Shown here one piece after another: positions 42,136-50,210 of a DNA stretch of 64,000 nt. The stretch's first letter is position 1, and each line of letters starts with the position of its first letter. The translations under genes were made by a program, and so were the position numbers. The notes under the pieces are model-generated. The model was not told the DNA's origin and did no database searches. It worked only from the letters and a program-made list of their open reading frames with translations. The DNA comes from Spirochaetales bacterium (GTDB lineage Bacteria > Spirochaetota > Spirochaetia > JABMQR01): assembly GCA_018399255.1 (NCBI GenBank), contig JAGYPA010000005.1:1-64000 (forward strand), written 5' to 3'.

Positions 42136-42258
42136 ATTTTCAGGCTTGGAGCGGGTCTATGAGTAATGACTTACTGACTGTAAAATTTCTCGTGTGATAT
42201 GTGTAAGTGAGGCTGCCTTAAGCGCCCGGCGAATAATTGCTCAGAAATGCAGTGAGTG

Positions 42259-42361
42259 GATTTCTAACGAAATCGAAGATTTCCATCGGAAATCCGATTT
42301 CCACCGGAAATCCAAGAGTTCCAATAGAAATCCGATTTCCATCGGAAATCCGATTTCCTCA
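42259..42361. repeat. Array of imperfect palindromes
   Basis: Units at 42259-42274, 42278-42294, 42296-42312, 42316-42332 and 42334-42350, with a partial sixth from 42352. The best are GATTTCCATCGGAAATC (7-bp arms, 3-nt loop). Spacing is 18-20 bp. All units can pair with each other, so this may fold or recombine in many ways. Confidence 0.75.
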
Positions 42362-42367
42362 CTAGCT

Positions 42368-42441
42368 CAAAGGCAAGGCATCACAGAGCTGGGTGTAAGT
42401 CCAACACCCAGACAGAAGGGTGACAGAGCTAAAAGCCTTTG
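42368..42441 (+). ncRNA. Compact two-stem RNA-like structure, possibly a group II intron fragment
   Basis: A 7-bp outer stem CAAAGGC/GCCTTTG (42368-42374, 42435-42441) encloses an 8-bp perfect hairpin CTGGGTGT-AAGTCCA-ACACCCAG (42389-42411). GGGTGTAAGTCCAACACCC resembles a hairpin common in bacterial group II intron domain I. No domain V and no reverse transcriptase is present, so at most a fragment. Confidence 0.35.
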
Positions 42442-42595
42442 AACAGTCCGGATGCAGCTGATCATTGAGCAGGCACAGGCTTGCAGACTTTACAGCGAAT
42501 GCGGAAGATGCCGATAATGCGGAGCATTAGTATATTTCCAGTTCTTCCCATGCCGGCTGAATGTTCCTTCAGTTTTGCAGCAAGGACAGATCAAC

Positions 42596-42639
42596 CCCCT
42601 GACAAAAGCCTTGCAGTCCCCTGACAAAAGCCTTGCAGT
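42596..42639. repeat. Perfect 22-bp tandem duplication
   Basis: Two identical, adjacent copies (42596-42617 and 42618-42639) that begin CCCCTGACAAAAGCC and end TTGCAGT. Probably a recent slippage or duplication event. Confidence 0.9.
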
Positions 42640-43096
42640 CAGGGTAGCGTGATGCAAAGCAGTAATTTTCTTTTGTGGTTCTTAAGCAAATTATCGCTTT
42701 ATTTGGAGACAGGGTCAAAACTGTCAGGAGTGCCAGTCTCTTTTCTCCTTTCTTAAAACTACCAAGAATTTTAATACGGGCATTTCTCTCATTTCAAGTC
42801 CTTTTTTTGCGGGATTCTACACGCGGGAGGATTTATCAGAATGAATCGTGGCGCAGGAAGAGGTATCAGTTTGAGCAATATCGAGTGAAGAATTATCGGG
42901 TGAAGCAGCCATGAGGTAATACTACCGTGGGCGGTGAGGCGGGGCAATTCCCAGTTACAGGGATATTGCATCCCGGGATATGGGGAGATTACATCCCTTT
43001 CTATTTATGAGTATCCTCGAGTGCTGAAGTCAGTCGAGCTTAACCAGGTGTTTTTCCCCATCTGCTGAGTCTGCTGCGACTCAGGGGGGGGTGATG

Positions 43097-44014
43097 TCAG
43101 GAAGCCGGCAGAAACAGCAGGGCCGTTCCCCCAATGGCAATAACGGTTCCCAGAATTGCCGAACGGGATACCGGTCTTTTCATGAAATAGATCTCGATCG
43201 GCAGGAGAATAATGGGAGTTGTCTGGGCCAGGGTGGTGACAACCCCCACCGGGGCCATTTTCAGAGCCTGCAGGTTGAGGATTATACCCAGGACCGGACC
43301 TACAATGGCTGCAAGTATAATCAGCTGCAGCGCTTTTTTGCCAGCTTTACCGGTAAATCGTTTAAAATCGGTTAAGAATGTGCTGCGGATAAGCGCAAAT
43401 AAGGCGAGGCCGATCAGTCCTGCTCCTATGCGGATGCTGTTTGCTGATATCGAGGAGACTGCCTGGTCTGCCATCCCGGCCTTTGCCAGGACCATAGCCA
43501 GAGCCTGGGTTACGGCACCCCCGAAAGCTGCCGCGGCCCCCCGGAGTTCGATCGATCGGCTGGCCGGTCCCTTTACTCTGCCGTCAGCGAGGATTACCCA
43601 GAGGACTCCGGCTATGGTGGTCAGGATTCCGGTAATCTGGAGCGGCAGCAGCTGTTCATTGTAGAGCGTCCAGGAAAAAAGGGCTCCGAAAATGGGGGAG
43701 AGCGTCATGATAACCATCGTTCTCCGGGCCCCGAGGGCGACCAGGCTGGAAAAGATAAAGAGATCTGCCACAAAAAACCCAAGCAGGCCGGAGGCGCTTA
43801 TAAGAAGAAAAGCCTTCAGCGAGAGATCGAGCGGCAGCAGGGATCCTTCGAACAGCAGGTGGACGATCATTATCAGGGGAAATGCGATCCAGAGTCGGAT
43901 GTGGGCGGTTGTTGAAGAACTTACCTGAGTACCGACATGGGCGTAAATCAGAGAGTTCTGAGCCCAGCAGAAAGCGGTTGCAAGGGCCAGGAGCTGGCCG
44001 GTAAGTAGTTCCAC
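43097..44014 (-). CDS. EamA-family membrane transporter
   Basis: The 305-residue, roughly ten-helix EamA exporter has two halves (LALATAFCWAQNSLIYAHVG; GAAAAFGGAVTQALAMVLAKA). It is only distantly like the other EamA protein at 5.8-6.8 kb. The ATG at 44014 follows a short leader with a weak site. It lies alone, convergent with the repeat block and divergent from the sulfatase-ABC operon. Substrate unknown. Confidence 0.85.
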   Translation of the reverse strand: MELLTGQLLALATAFCWAQNSLIYAHVGTQVSSSTTAHIRLWIAFPLIMIVHLLFEGSLLPLDLSLKAFLLISASGLLGFFVADLFIFSSLVALGARRTMVIMTLSPIFGALFSWTLYNEQLLPLQITGILTTIAGVLWVILADGRVKGPASRSIELRGAAAAFGGAVTQALAMVLAKAGMADQAVSSISANSIRIGAGLIGLALFALIRSTFLTDFKRFTGKAGKKALQLIILAAIVGPVLGIILNLQALKMAPVGVVTTLAQTTPIILLPIEIYFMKRPVSRSAILGTVIAIGGTALLFLPAS

Positions 44015-44094
44015 AAATGGAATATGGCAGAGTTCGGCAGGAGTGTAAAGAAGTTGACGGGCTCAGCGGGTATACTTCTACGGAATATGCCGTT

Positions 44095-44117
44095 ATTCCC
44101 AAACGGAGCGGGAGCGG
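44095..44117. repeat. Dispersed repeat family B, copy 3
   Basis: ATTCCCAAACGGAGCGGGAG then CGG, after which the sequence drifts from copies 1 and 2. It lies in the 287-nt gap before the sugar ABC operon. Confidence 0.6.
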
Positions 44118-44222
44118 GGAGTGAGCGGGGTGTGGGCATTGAGAATGCTGCCCTGCGTTTCCGGGGATCTTGATACCTTTCACTTTACTGCGCGCGCAGA
44201 TTTTCTAAGTCATATTTTCAGC

Positions 44223-44250
44223 TTGACAAGTGGGAAAGTTGCGATATAAT
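44223..44250 (+). promoter_or_regulatory. Promoter of the sugar ABC/sulfatase operon
   Basis: Perfect TTGACA (44223-44228) and TATAAT (44245-44250), 16 nt apart. A LacI-type operator starts 4 nt after the -10, so the repressor would cover the transcription start. Confidence 0.8.
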
Positions 44251-44253
44251 AAA

Positions 44254-44279
44254 TGTGAACGATCACGGGAACGTTCACA
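44254..44279 (+). promoter_or_regulatory. LacI-family operator
   Basis: A 26-bp inverted repeat with perfect 8-bp arms TGTGAACG and CGTTCACA, positioned just after the -10 box. The LacI-family gene at the end of the same operon (48998) is the natural candidate to bind it. Confidence 0.7.
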
Positions 44280-44301
44280 TCAAAAAAGAAAGGAGTTTTT
44301 T

Positions 44302-45588
44302 ATGAAAAAGAAGTCAATTGTTCTCTTCTTGTGTTTGCTGATGATATTGACGCCGCTGCTTACCGTAAGCGCAAAAGGTCAGGAGGAAGCTGGCGCAGGC
44401 GCTCCGAAAACTGCTGAAATAACCATGTCTTCCTGGCTCAGTCTTCAGGATGTAAGCAAGGCGATGATGGATGAAATTGTCAGCAGATTCAATGCGGAGA
44501 ACGAGGGTATCAACGTTACGATGCAGGGAGTTCCCTTTGAAAACCAGCTTCAGCAGACGATGATAGCCGCAGCCGGAAAGAATCTGCCTGATATCATGCA
44601 TCTGGTTCCCAGCTGGGTACCCCCGCTGCATGCTCAGAATGCACTTGCTGATCTTCGACCGCTTCTCACCGAAAGCGAGTATCAGGATATTCAGGCCGGC
44701 TACCGGGAGGGAGCAACGATAGATGGAAAATTGACCTATGTTCCGCTTCAAAATGGGTCAATTGTCGTATTGGGCAACAAGAATTTGCTGAAGCAGGCTG
44801 GACTGACAGAGGAAATCCCTGAAACCTGGGAAGAATTCAAGGCAGCTGTGGACAAGATCTCAAGCCTGGGCAAGGATATTTATGGATTCGGCGCCAGAAC
44901 GGCGAAAGCTTCCAATTCCGCTTTCTGGTTTATACCGGTTCTCGAAGGCCATAACGGAACGTTTGAAGATGCTGACGGAAACATCAATTTCAACACCCCC
45001 GGCACAGTAGAGGCTATGAAATGGTACAACAAGCTTGGTACGCAGAACCAGACACCCATCGGTATGGGAATACCGGAAGTCAGAACGCTCTTTGCCCAGG
45101 GAAAGGTCGGATTTATTTTTGACGGACCTTGGATGAAAGGAGTCATGAGAAGCATAACCGGCAGAGGAGAAGCTGCGGATGATGAATACATTGTCGGACT
45201 GATGCCCAGGGATGCAGATGGAAACCGGTTTACCATAGCCAACGACCACTCTCTTGCTATAGCGCAGTCAAGTCCCAATAAAGAAGCAGCAATGGATTTT
45301 ATCCGTTTTCTTACCATGACTGAAGAAATAACCAAGTTTCATTATGAAAAAATGGGAGCAATACCAGGATACACATCCCTTCTTGCCGACCCCATTTATC
45401 AAAATGATCCCTATACAAAGGTTTTTGTTGAATCTGCACTGTTTGCCTCAGCCAATCCTTCGAAAAACCCCAGCTATACAGCCGCTCTTGAAGAATTGGC
45501 GGCAGGAATGCAGGATGTACTTCTTGGCGGCGATCCGGTAAAGGTTACCGCGGAAATGGATAAGAATATGGCGGATATTTATAAATAA
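44302..45588 (+). CDS. Carbohydrate ABC transporter substrate-binding protein (family 1)
   Basis: The 428-residue protein has a signal peptide (MKKKSIVLFLCLLMILTPLL, cleavage near VSA-KG) and a family 1 solute-binding fold: EITMSSWLSLQDVSKAMMDE, then PDIMHLVPSWVPPLHAQNAL and FIFDGPWMKGVMR. It binds a carbohydrate in the periplasm. With the sulfatase downstream, a sulfated sugar is a natural candidate. The ATG at 44302 follows AAGGAG; a longer frame from 44230 would start upstream of the operator. Confidence 0.9.
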   Translation: MKKKSIVLFLCLLMILTPLLTVSAKGQEEAGAGAPKTAEITMSSWLSLQDVSKAMMDEIVSRFNAENEGINVTMQGVPFENQLQQTMIAAAGKNLPDIMHLVPSWVPPLHAQNALADLRPLLTESEYQDIQAGYREGATIDGKLTYVPLQNGSIVVLGNKNLLKQAGLTEEIPETWEEFKAAVDKISSLGKDIYGFGARTAKASNSAFWFIPVLEGHNGTFEDADGNINFNTPGTVEAMKWYNKLGTQNQTPIGMGIPEVRTLFAQGKVGFIFDGPWMKGVMRSITGRGEAADDEYIVGLMPRDADGNRFTIANDHSLAIAQSSPNKEAAMDFIRFLTMTEEITKFHYEKMGAIPGYTSLLADPIYQNDPYTKVFVESALFASANPSKNPSYTAALEELAAGMQDVLLGGDPVKVTAEMDKNMADIYK

Positions 45589-45616
45589 CCTGTCGGCGCG
45601 ATTGATTCTCAGAGAC

Positions 45617-45647
45617 TCCCGGGGCCCTTCTTATGAAAGCCCCGGGA
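45617..45647 (+). terminator. Hairpin between binding protein and permease genes
   Basis: TCCCGGGGC (45617-45625) pairs perfectly with GCCCCGGGA (45639-45647), loop 13 nt, no T-run. It probably protects the binding-protein mRNA and reduces read-through, as also seen between livJ and livH. Confidence 0.65.
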
Positions 45648-45699
45648 CCTATTGAACGCACTGAGGTCAGGTATTTTTCTTAGCAGCAAGGAGCACAGC

Positions 45700-46590
45700 A
45701 TGCAAGCTATCGGTGGAAAGCCCATAGATAAAGCATTTCCTTATCTTTTATTGATCCCGGCCCTGCTCATTGGTTTCAGTATTCTCCTGTTTCCTTTGAT
45801 AAACGGTCTCATCTTAAGCTTTACCAATTATACCCTGCTAAAACCCGAATATGGGTGGAAGGGGCTTCAGCATTACCGTAATCTTTTTCAGAGTAAAGTT
45901 TTCTGGGAAGTCTACTCTAACTCCCTGATTATGGTTTTTTCTTCAGTTGCCATACAGTTTTTTATCGGGTTTTCGATGGCGCTCCTGCTCAATGCCAAAA
46001 TACGCATGCAAGGCTTATTCAGGGGTTTTATAACGATAATATGGATTATTCCCGAGATAGTGACTGCCCTGCTTTTTGTTATCCTCTATAATAAGGACTT
46101 CGGCATATTCAACTATTTCCTGACCAGTCTGCATGTGGTCAAAGAACCCATAAGCTGGCTGGGTGAGCCTGTTCCGGCAAAGCTGTCGCTGATTTTTGTG
46201 TACGGATGGAGGGGGGTTCCCTTTCATATGGTCATGCTGCTGGCTGCTTTGCAGACCGTTCCCCACGAACTGGAAGAAGCGGCAATAATTGACGGGGCGA
46301 ATCGGATTAAAAGATTCTTTGCCGTTACTATTCCTTCTATCTCCCATATTATTGCCTTGTGCTGGCTGCTTTCCATTGTTAGAGCCTTTCAGGATGTTAC
46401 CCAGATTATGACCCTGACGAAAGGCGGGCCCATCCATTCTACTACCACACTGGCAATTCATGTCTATAACACTGCTTTTACCAGCTTCGACATGGGGAAG
46501 GCGGCGGCTGTCGGTGTTACCTGGATGCTTTTTCTTATCATTCTGTCAATTTTCTACATCCGTATTATTTCCAAAGGAGAAGACCTATGA
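45700..46590 (+). CDS. Carbohydrate ABC permease, MalF/UgpA type
   Basis: The 296-residue permease has six membrane helices. The EAA loop is LEEAAIIDGANRIKRFFAV, which docks the ATPase. The ATG at 45700 has AAGGAG. It pairs with the MalG-type permease that overlaps its stop (ATGA). No ATPase gene lies in this operon, so a shared MsmX/UgpC-type ATPase elsewhere must power it. Confidence 0.92.
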   Translation: MQAIGGKPIDKAFPYLLLIPALLIGFSILLFPLINGLILSFTNYTLLKPEYGWKGLQHYRNLFQSKVFWEVYSNSLIMVFSSVAIQFFIGFSMALLLNAKIRMQGLFRGFITIIWIIPEIVTALLFVILYNKDFGIFNYFLTSLHVVKEPISWLGEPVPAKLSLIFVYGWRGVPFHMVMLLAALQTVPHELEEAAIIDGANRIKRFFAVTIPSISHIIALCWLLSIVRAFQDVTQIMTLTKGGPIHSTTTLAIHVYNTAFTSFDMGKAAAVGVTWMLFLIILSIFYIRIISKGEDL

Positions 46591-47453
46591 CCAGAGCCTT
46601 CTCACTGAAAATCTCATTGAAAAAGAGAGAGGAACGCAGGAAGCTGATCCTGTTTTTCATAGCCCTGCTGGCTTCCTGCATCCTCCTGTTCCCTATCTAC
46701 TGGATGGTCAGGATTTCGGTGAGCCCACAGGATAAACTGTTTGCTATGCCGCCGGACCTGATCATAACAAGAATCAACTGGGAAGGATATCAAAGTTTTT
46801 TCACCCGTCCCATTTTCCTTCGATTCTATTTGAACAGTATTATTGTAGCCATAGGAACAGTTCTGCTAAGTCTCTTTGCGGGAACTTGCGCAGGGTATTC
46901 TTTTTCCCGCTTCAGGTACAAAGGCCGCAAAATACTGATGGTCATTACCTTGTCGGCACAAATGTTTCCCTGGGCCCTGCTATTGATTTCTCTCTATATA
47001 TCTTACATATATCTGGGGTTGCTCAATACCTATCTGGGGCTTATTCTTTCGCATTCGACATTTGCCCTGCCTCTTACCATCTGGATTATAAAAGGCTATT
47101 TCGATTCAATACCCATGGAATTGGAGCAGTCTGCTGCTATTGATGGATGCAGCCGGACTCAGGCCTTGACAAAAATCATTCTTCCCCTTGCCAAACCGGG
47201 GATTACCGCGGCGGGAATCTATATTTTTCTCTTTTCCTGGAACGATTTCCTGTTCGGTCTCACTCTGACGACAAAAGATACTATGCGCATATTGTCTCCG
47301 GGGATATCGATGCAGTTTATTGGTGAATTCGAGTTTCTCTGGATAGATATGATGTCATCATCGGTACTTATTACTATTCCCATTGTGATGCTTTTTTTGA
47401 TTTTCCAGAAGTATTTCATACAGGGATTGACAGCTGGAGCAGTAAAAGGATGA
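46587..47453 (+). CDS. Carbohydrate ABC permease, MalG/UgpE type
   Basis: The 288-residue, six-helix permease has the EAA loop MELEQSAAIDGCSRTQALTK and the typical MalG ending region FLFSWNDFLFGLTLT. It overlaps both its neighbours by 4 nt, so permease-permease-sulfatase are translated together. Confidence 0.92.
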   Translation: MTRAFSLKISLKKREERRKLILFFIALLASCILLFPIYWMVRISVSPQDKLFAMPPDLIITRINWEGYQSFFTRPIFLRFYLNSIIVAIGTVLLSLFAGTCAGYSFSRFRYKGRKILMVITLSAQMFPWALLLISLYISYIYLGLLNTYLGLILSHSTFALPLTIWIIKGYFDSIPMELEQSAAIDGCSRTQALTKIILPLAKPGITAAGIYIFLFSWNDFLFGLTLTTKDTMRILSPGISMQFIGEFEFLWIDMMSSSVLITIPIVMLFLIFQKYFIQGLTAGAVKG

Positions 47454-48958
47454 AAAAAAACGATCCAAAAATTAACAATGCAAAAAACAATGTGCTTATT
47501 ATCATGGTGGATCAGCTTCGCTATGATTGTCTGGGATTTGTCGGAAAGTACCCGGTAAAAACGCCGAATATTGATAAGCTGGCCGCCGGAGGGATGGTAT
47601 TTACCCATGCCTTTACGACATTGCCGACGTGCTGTCCTGCCCGTGAATCGTTTCTCACCGGCGATCTGGCAGAGCACATTGGAGCACTATGGAATTATGA
47701 TATCACTCTGCCGGTTCGATCTTTGATGCCGGATACTGAAACCTGGTCAAAAACCCTTTCAGAGAATGGGTACAGCAGCGCCTACATCGGCAAGTGGCAT
47801 TGCAGTCCCGTCTATGATCCGACTTTTTTCGGCTTTGAGCGGTACTACGGTGAACTTGACTATGAGAAGTATATCGAGTCGAAAGGATTTACCGAGCATC
47901 TGCAGAGCGGTTGGAAAGGTATGTGCAGCAGCATTCCTCTGGAACATGCCCGGACACATATGCTGGCAAAAGAAGCGGTACAGGCGATAAGAGATTTTGA
48001 AGACCGGGAAAACCCTTGGCTGGTGTGCCTGGAGTTTCCCGAACCTCATTTGCCCTGTCATCCGTCAGAACCGTTTTTTTCTCAATACAAGCCTGAGGAT
48101 GCCGTTCCCTGGGATGGATACGATGATGATCTGGCAGATAAGCCGGCCATGCAGCAGAAGCAGCTGGAAAACTGGGATTTGACGGAATATACCTGGAAAG
48201 ATTGGGCTCCGAATGTTGCAGCATACTATGGAATCATAACTCAAATGGACGATGCCATCGGGAATGTCCTGAAAGAATTGGATGTTGCAGGAACGGCTGA
48301 AAACACTATAATAGTTTTCACATCGGATCATGGGGATATGTGCGGCTCCCATGGTATGCTGGATAAGCATTACAATATGTATGACGATGTAGCCCGGGTC
48401 CCGCTTATCATGAAGCTTCCTGGCGCTATTCCGGAAAACAGTGTAAGCAGGGAGTTTGTTACCCACACGCTGGATGTTCCGAAAACGCTCCTTGAAATGC
48501 TGGATATTGCCCCCAATCAGAATATGACGGGGAAGTCGTTTATTTCCTGGTTTGAAGAAGCGGAAAATAAGGACGGGAGCATCCGACAGGAGATGCCGGC
48601 TGGAGATTTCCCTCTGTCCGGTAAGGATAATCCGTCGTTGCAGCCGATCCGAGACTATGTTGTAGTCACCTATCATGGAGCACAGTTCGGGCTCTATTGT
48701 CAAAGAATGATACGTACAAAAAGGTACAAATTCGTCTGGAATCCAACTGACACTAATGAATTTTATGACCTTGAAAAAGATCCGGGGGAACTGCATAATT
48801 GTATCGGTTTTCCTGAGTACAAAGAAGAGGTGCAGAAGCTTTCTGAAACGCTCTATACAGCGTTAGTGGAGCAGAAGGACGACATTGTCAAGGAATCCTG
48901 GCTGAGCTGGCAGCTGACGGGGGTAAGGAAGGAGATAACCATTAATCCCACAGTATGA
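47450..48958 (+). CDS. Cytoplasmic sulfatase (type I, formylglycine)
   Basis: The 502-residue sulfatase has metal-binding D21 (NVLIIMVDQLRYD), the active-site signature C61-C-P-A-R-E-S-F-L-T-G, IGKWHCSPVYDP and TSDHGDMCGSHGML. C61 should be converted to formylglycine. Position 4 of the motif is Ala rather than the usual Ser, and the cell would need an anaerobic or alternative maturase, not found here. No signal peptide, so it acts in the cytoplasm, presumably on the sulfated sugar or an intermediate delivered by the ABC importer it overlaps. Phosphonate/phosphate monoesterase relatives share this fold. Confidence 0.87.
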   Translation: MKKNDPKINNAKNNVLIIMVDQLRYDCLGFVGKYPVKTPNIDKLAAGGMVFTHAFTTLPTCCPARESFLTGDLAEHIGALWNYDITLPVRSLMPDTETWSKTLSENGYSSAYIGKWHCSPVYDPTFFGFERYYGELDYEKYIESKGFTEHLQSGWKGMCSSIPLEHARTHMLAKEAVQAIRDFEDRENPWLVCLEFPEPHLPCHPSEPFFSQYKPEDAVPWDGYDDDLADKPAMQQKQLENWDLTEYTWKDWAPNVAAYYGIITQMDDAIGNVLKELDVAGTAENTIIVFTSDHGDMCGSHGMLDKHYNMYDDVARVPLIMKLPGAIPENSVSREFVTHTLDVPKTLLEMLDIAPNQNMTGKSFISWFEEAENKDGSIRQEMPAGDFPLSGKDNPSLQPIRDYVVVTYHGAQFGLYCQRMIRTKRYKFVWNPTDTNEFYDLEKDPGELHNCIGFPEYKEEVQKLSETLYTALVEQKDDIVKESWLSWQLTGVRKEITINPTV

Positions 48959-48997
48959 CATTCCAGTCTGGGGGGTCGTCGCATAATTGGAGTATAC

Positions 48998-50026
48998 GTG
49001 AAAAAGACTACGATAAAAGATGTTGCTTCTTTGGCCAATGTTTCTTACCAGACAGTTTCCCGGGTAATGAACAATAAGCCGGAAGTACATCCCGCAACTC
49101 AGGCAAGGGTGCTGGAGGCTATGAAGGAATTGAATTACCGGCCTGATCCTGTTGCCCGCAGTCTGGTAAGCCGGAACTCATATACGATCGGAGTTGTTAT
49201 AGCCACCTATACAGGGCATACTTGCAGTCTGATACTGCAGAGCGCCGATGATTATGTCCGTTCCCAGGGGTACAATCTGGTAATTCTGGGAACGGAAACC
49301 CACTCAAGTGCGGAACCGGATGCAGGGCTGCTTCTCAGCAAACAGCGGCTGCAGGGACTTCTGGTTATTTACCACGGGGCCCAGGATGATCCTCACAAGC
49401 TGCTGCTGGATGTTCCGCCGGAGCTGCCGATTGTTTCAACGGGGTATATTGTAGACAGCCCACAGGCCCGTGTTATTCAGATCAATACCTATGACGGGGC
49501 AAGGGATGCGATAGAGTATCTTATCTCGCTGGGGCATAGAAAGTTTGCGACTGTTCAAGGGCCGTCGAATACCAGTGAGGTCCGGAATAGATTCAACGGA
49601 TTCAAGGATACGCTGGATCGGCATAATCTTTCCTTTGATCCGGCCTGTCTGGCTGCCGGAGACTGGTCCATAGAGAGCGGCTACAATGCCATGAAGCAGA
49701 TTCTCAAAAACAGCAGGGATTTTACCGGGTTATTTGCCCATGGAGACAGAATGGCTATCGGGGCGATCAGAGCTCTCTGGGAAGCCGGAATACGGGTTCC
49801 GCAGGATGTTTCGGTAATCGGCTTCAACAACGAGCCGAATGCCAAATACAGCATCCCGTCCCTGACTACCATTTCCTACCCTGCGGAGGAACTTGGCTTT
49901 TATAGTGCAAAAACGTTATTTTCTATGATAAGAAAAACAAAGAGCGAGAATTCTACGCCGTTACCCCCCATGCCTGAGATGAAGATGCAGCTGATTAAAC
50001 GGGAATCCACTATTTCAATCCGGTAA
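48998..50026 (+). CDS. LacI-family transcriptional repressor
   Basis: The 342-residue protein has the LacI helix-turn-helix (TIKDVASLANVSYQTVSRVM) with hinge region (NYRPDPVARSLVSRNSYTIG), and a periplasmic-binding-like effector domain (VIGFNNEPNAKYSIPSLTTI). Starts at GTG 48998, 39 nt after the sulfatase stop, with TTGGAG upstream. The 26-bp palindrome at the operon promoter is the likely operator. An imported sugar or desulfated product is probably the inducer. Confidence 0.92.
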   Translation: MKKTTIKDVASLANVSYQTVSRVMNNKPEVHPATQARVLEAMKELNYRPDPVARSLVSRNSYTIGVVIATYTGHTCSLILQSADDYVRSQGYNLVILGTETHSSAEPDAGLLLSKQRLQGLLVIYHGAQDDPHKLLLDVPPELPIVSTGYIVDSPQARVIQINTYDGARDAIEYLISLGHRKFATVQGPSNTSEVRNRFNGFKDTLDRHNLSFDPACLAAGDWSIESGYNAMKQILKNSRDFTGLFAHGDRMAIGAIRALWEAGIRVPQDVSVIGFNNEPNAKYSIPSLTTISYPAEELGFYSAKTLFSMIRKTKSENSTPLPPMPEMKMQLIKRESTISIR

Positions 50027-50111
50027 AGCGGGCAAGCCGGAAATCTCTTCAATCTTCAGCTCAGCCTGGAATACTCCTAACCTCGGCTCTCACCATAAGT
50101 TAAAATCTCTA

Positions 50112-50165
50112 TTGCCGATCCACTTTTAGCTGTGATATGATCTTACGAGGTTGAAAGACTTTCAA
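50112..50165 (+). promoter_or_regulatory. Promoter and palindrome upstream of the hybrid sensor kinase
   Basis: TTGCCG (50112-50117), 18 nt, TATGAT (50136-50141) with TGA just before it (extended -10). Ten nt later is the palindrome TTGAAAG-A-CTTTCAA (50151-50165), 7-bp perfect arms, at the expected transcription start, hence a possible operator. Confidence 0.55.
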
Positions 50166-50210
50166 TAATGGCAGTGAGCACAATAGGAAAGGATTGCAGG
50201 GGAGAGCCAG

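Larger units (their letters stand above)
41408..43096. other. 1.7-kb gene-free block rich in repeats and hairpins
   Basis: No convincing gene on either strand. Short open frames exist but lack ribosome sites and family features. It holds repeat A, a 34-nt imperfect direct repeat with an inverted third copy, a clustered palindrome array, a two-stem RNA-like structure and a 22-bp tandem duplication (each listed separately). The 42680-43090 part shows nothing further except a CTCGA..TCGAG stem (about 43016-43038). A remnant or RNA-bearing element is likely. Confidence 0.55.

Noticed and set aside
41850-42441. CRISPR array
   Set aside because: Repeats are few, imperfect, unequally spaced and palindromic with almost no spacer; no cas genes.
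42368-42441. Complete group II intron
   Set aside because: Only one domain I-like hairpin; no domain V, no reverse transcriptase. Kept only as a low-confidence fragment.
42194-42442. 82-residue plus-strand frame in the repeat block
   Set aside because: Its sequence is mostly the palindrome array read as FHRKSDFHRKS; no ribosome site. A faint likeness of LSARR..AQ to a minus-strand reading near 41650-41720 was too weak to use.
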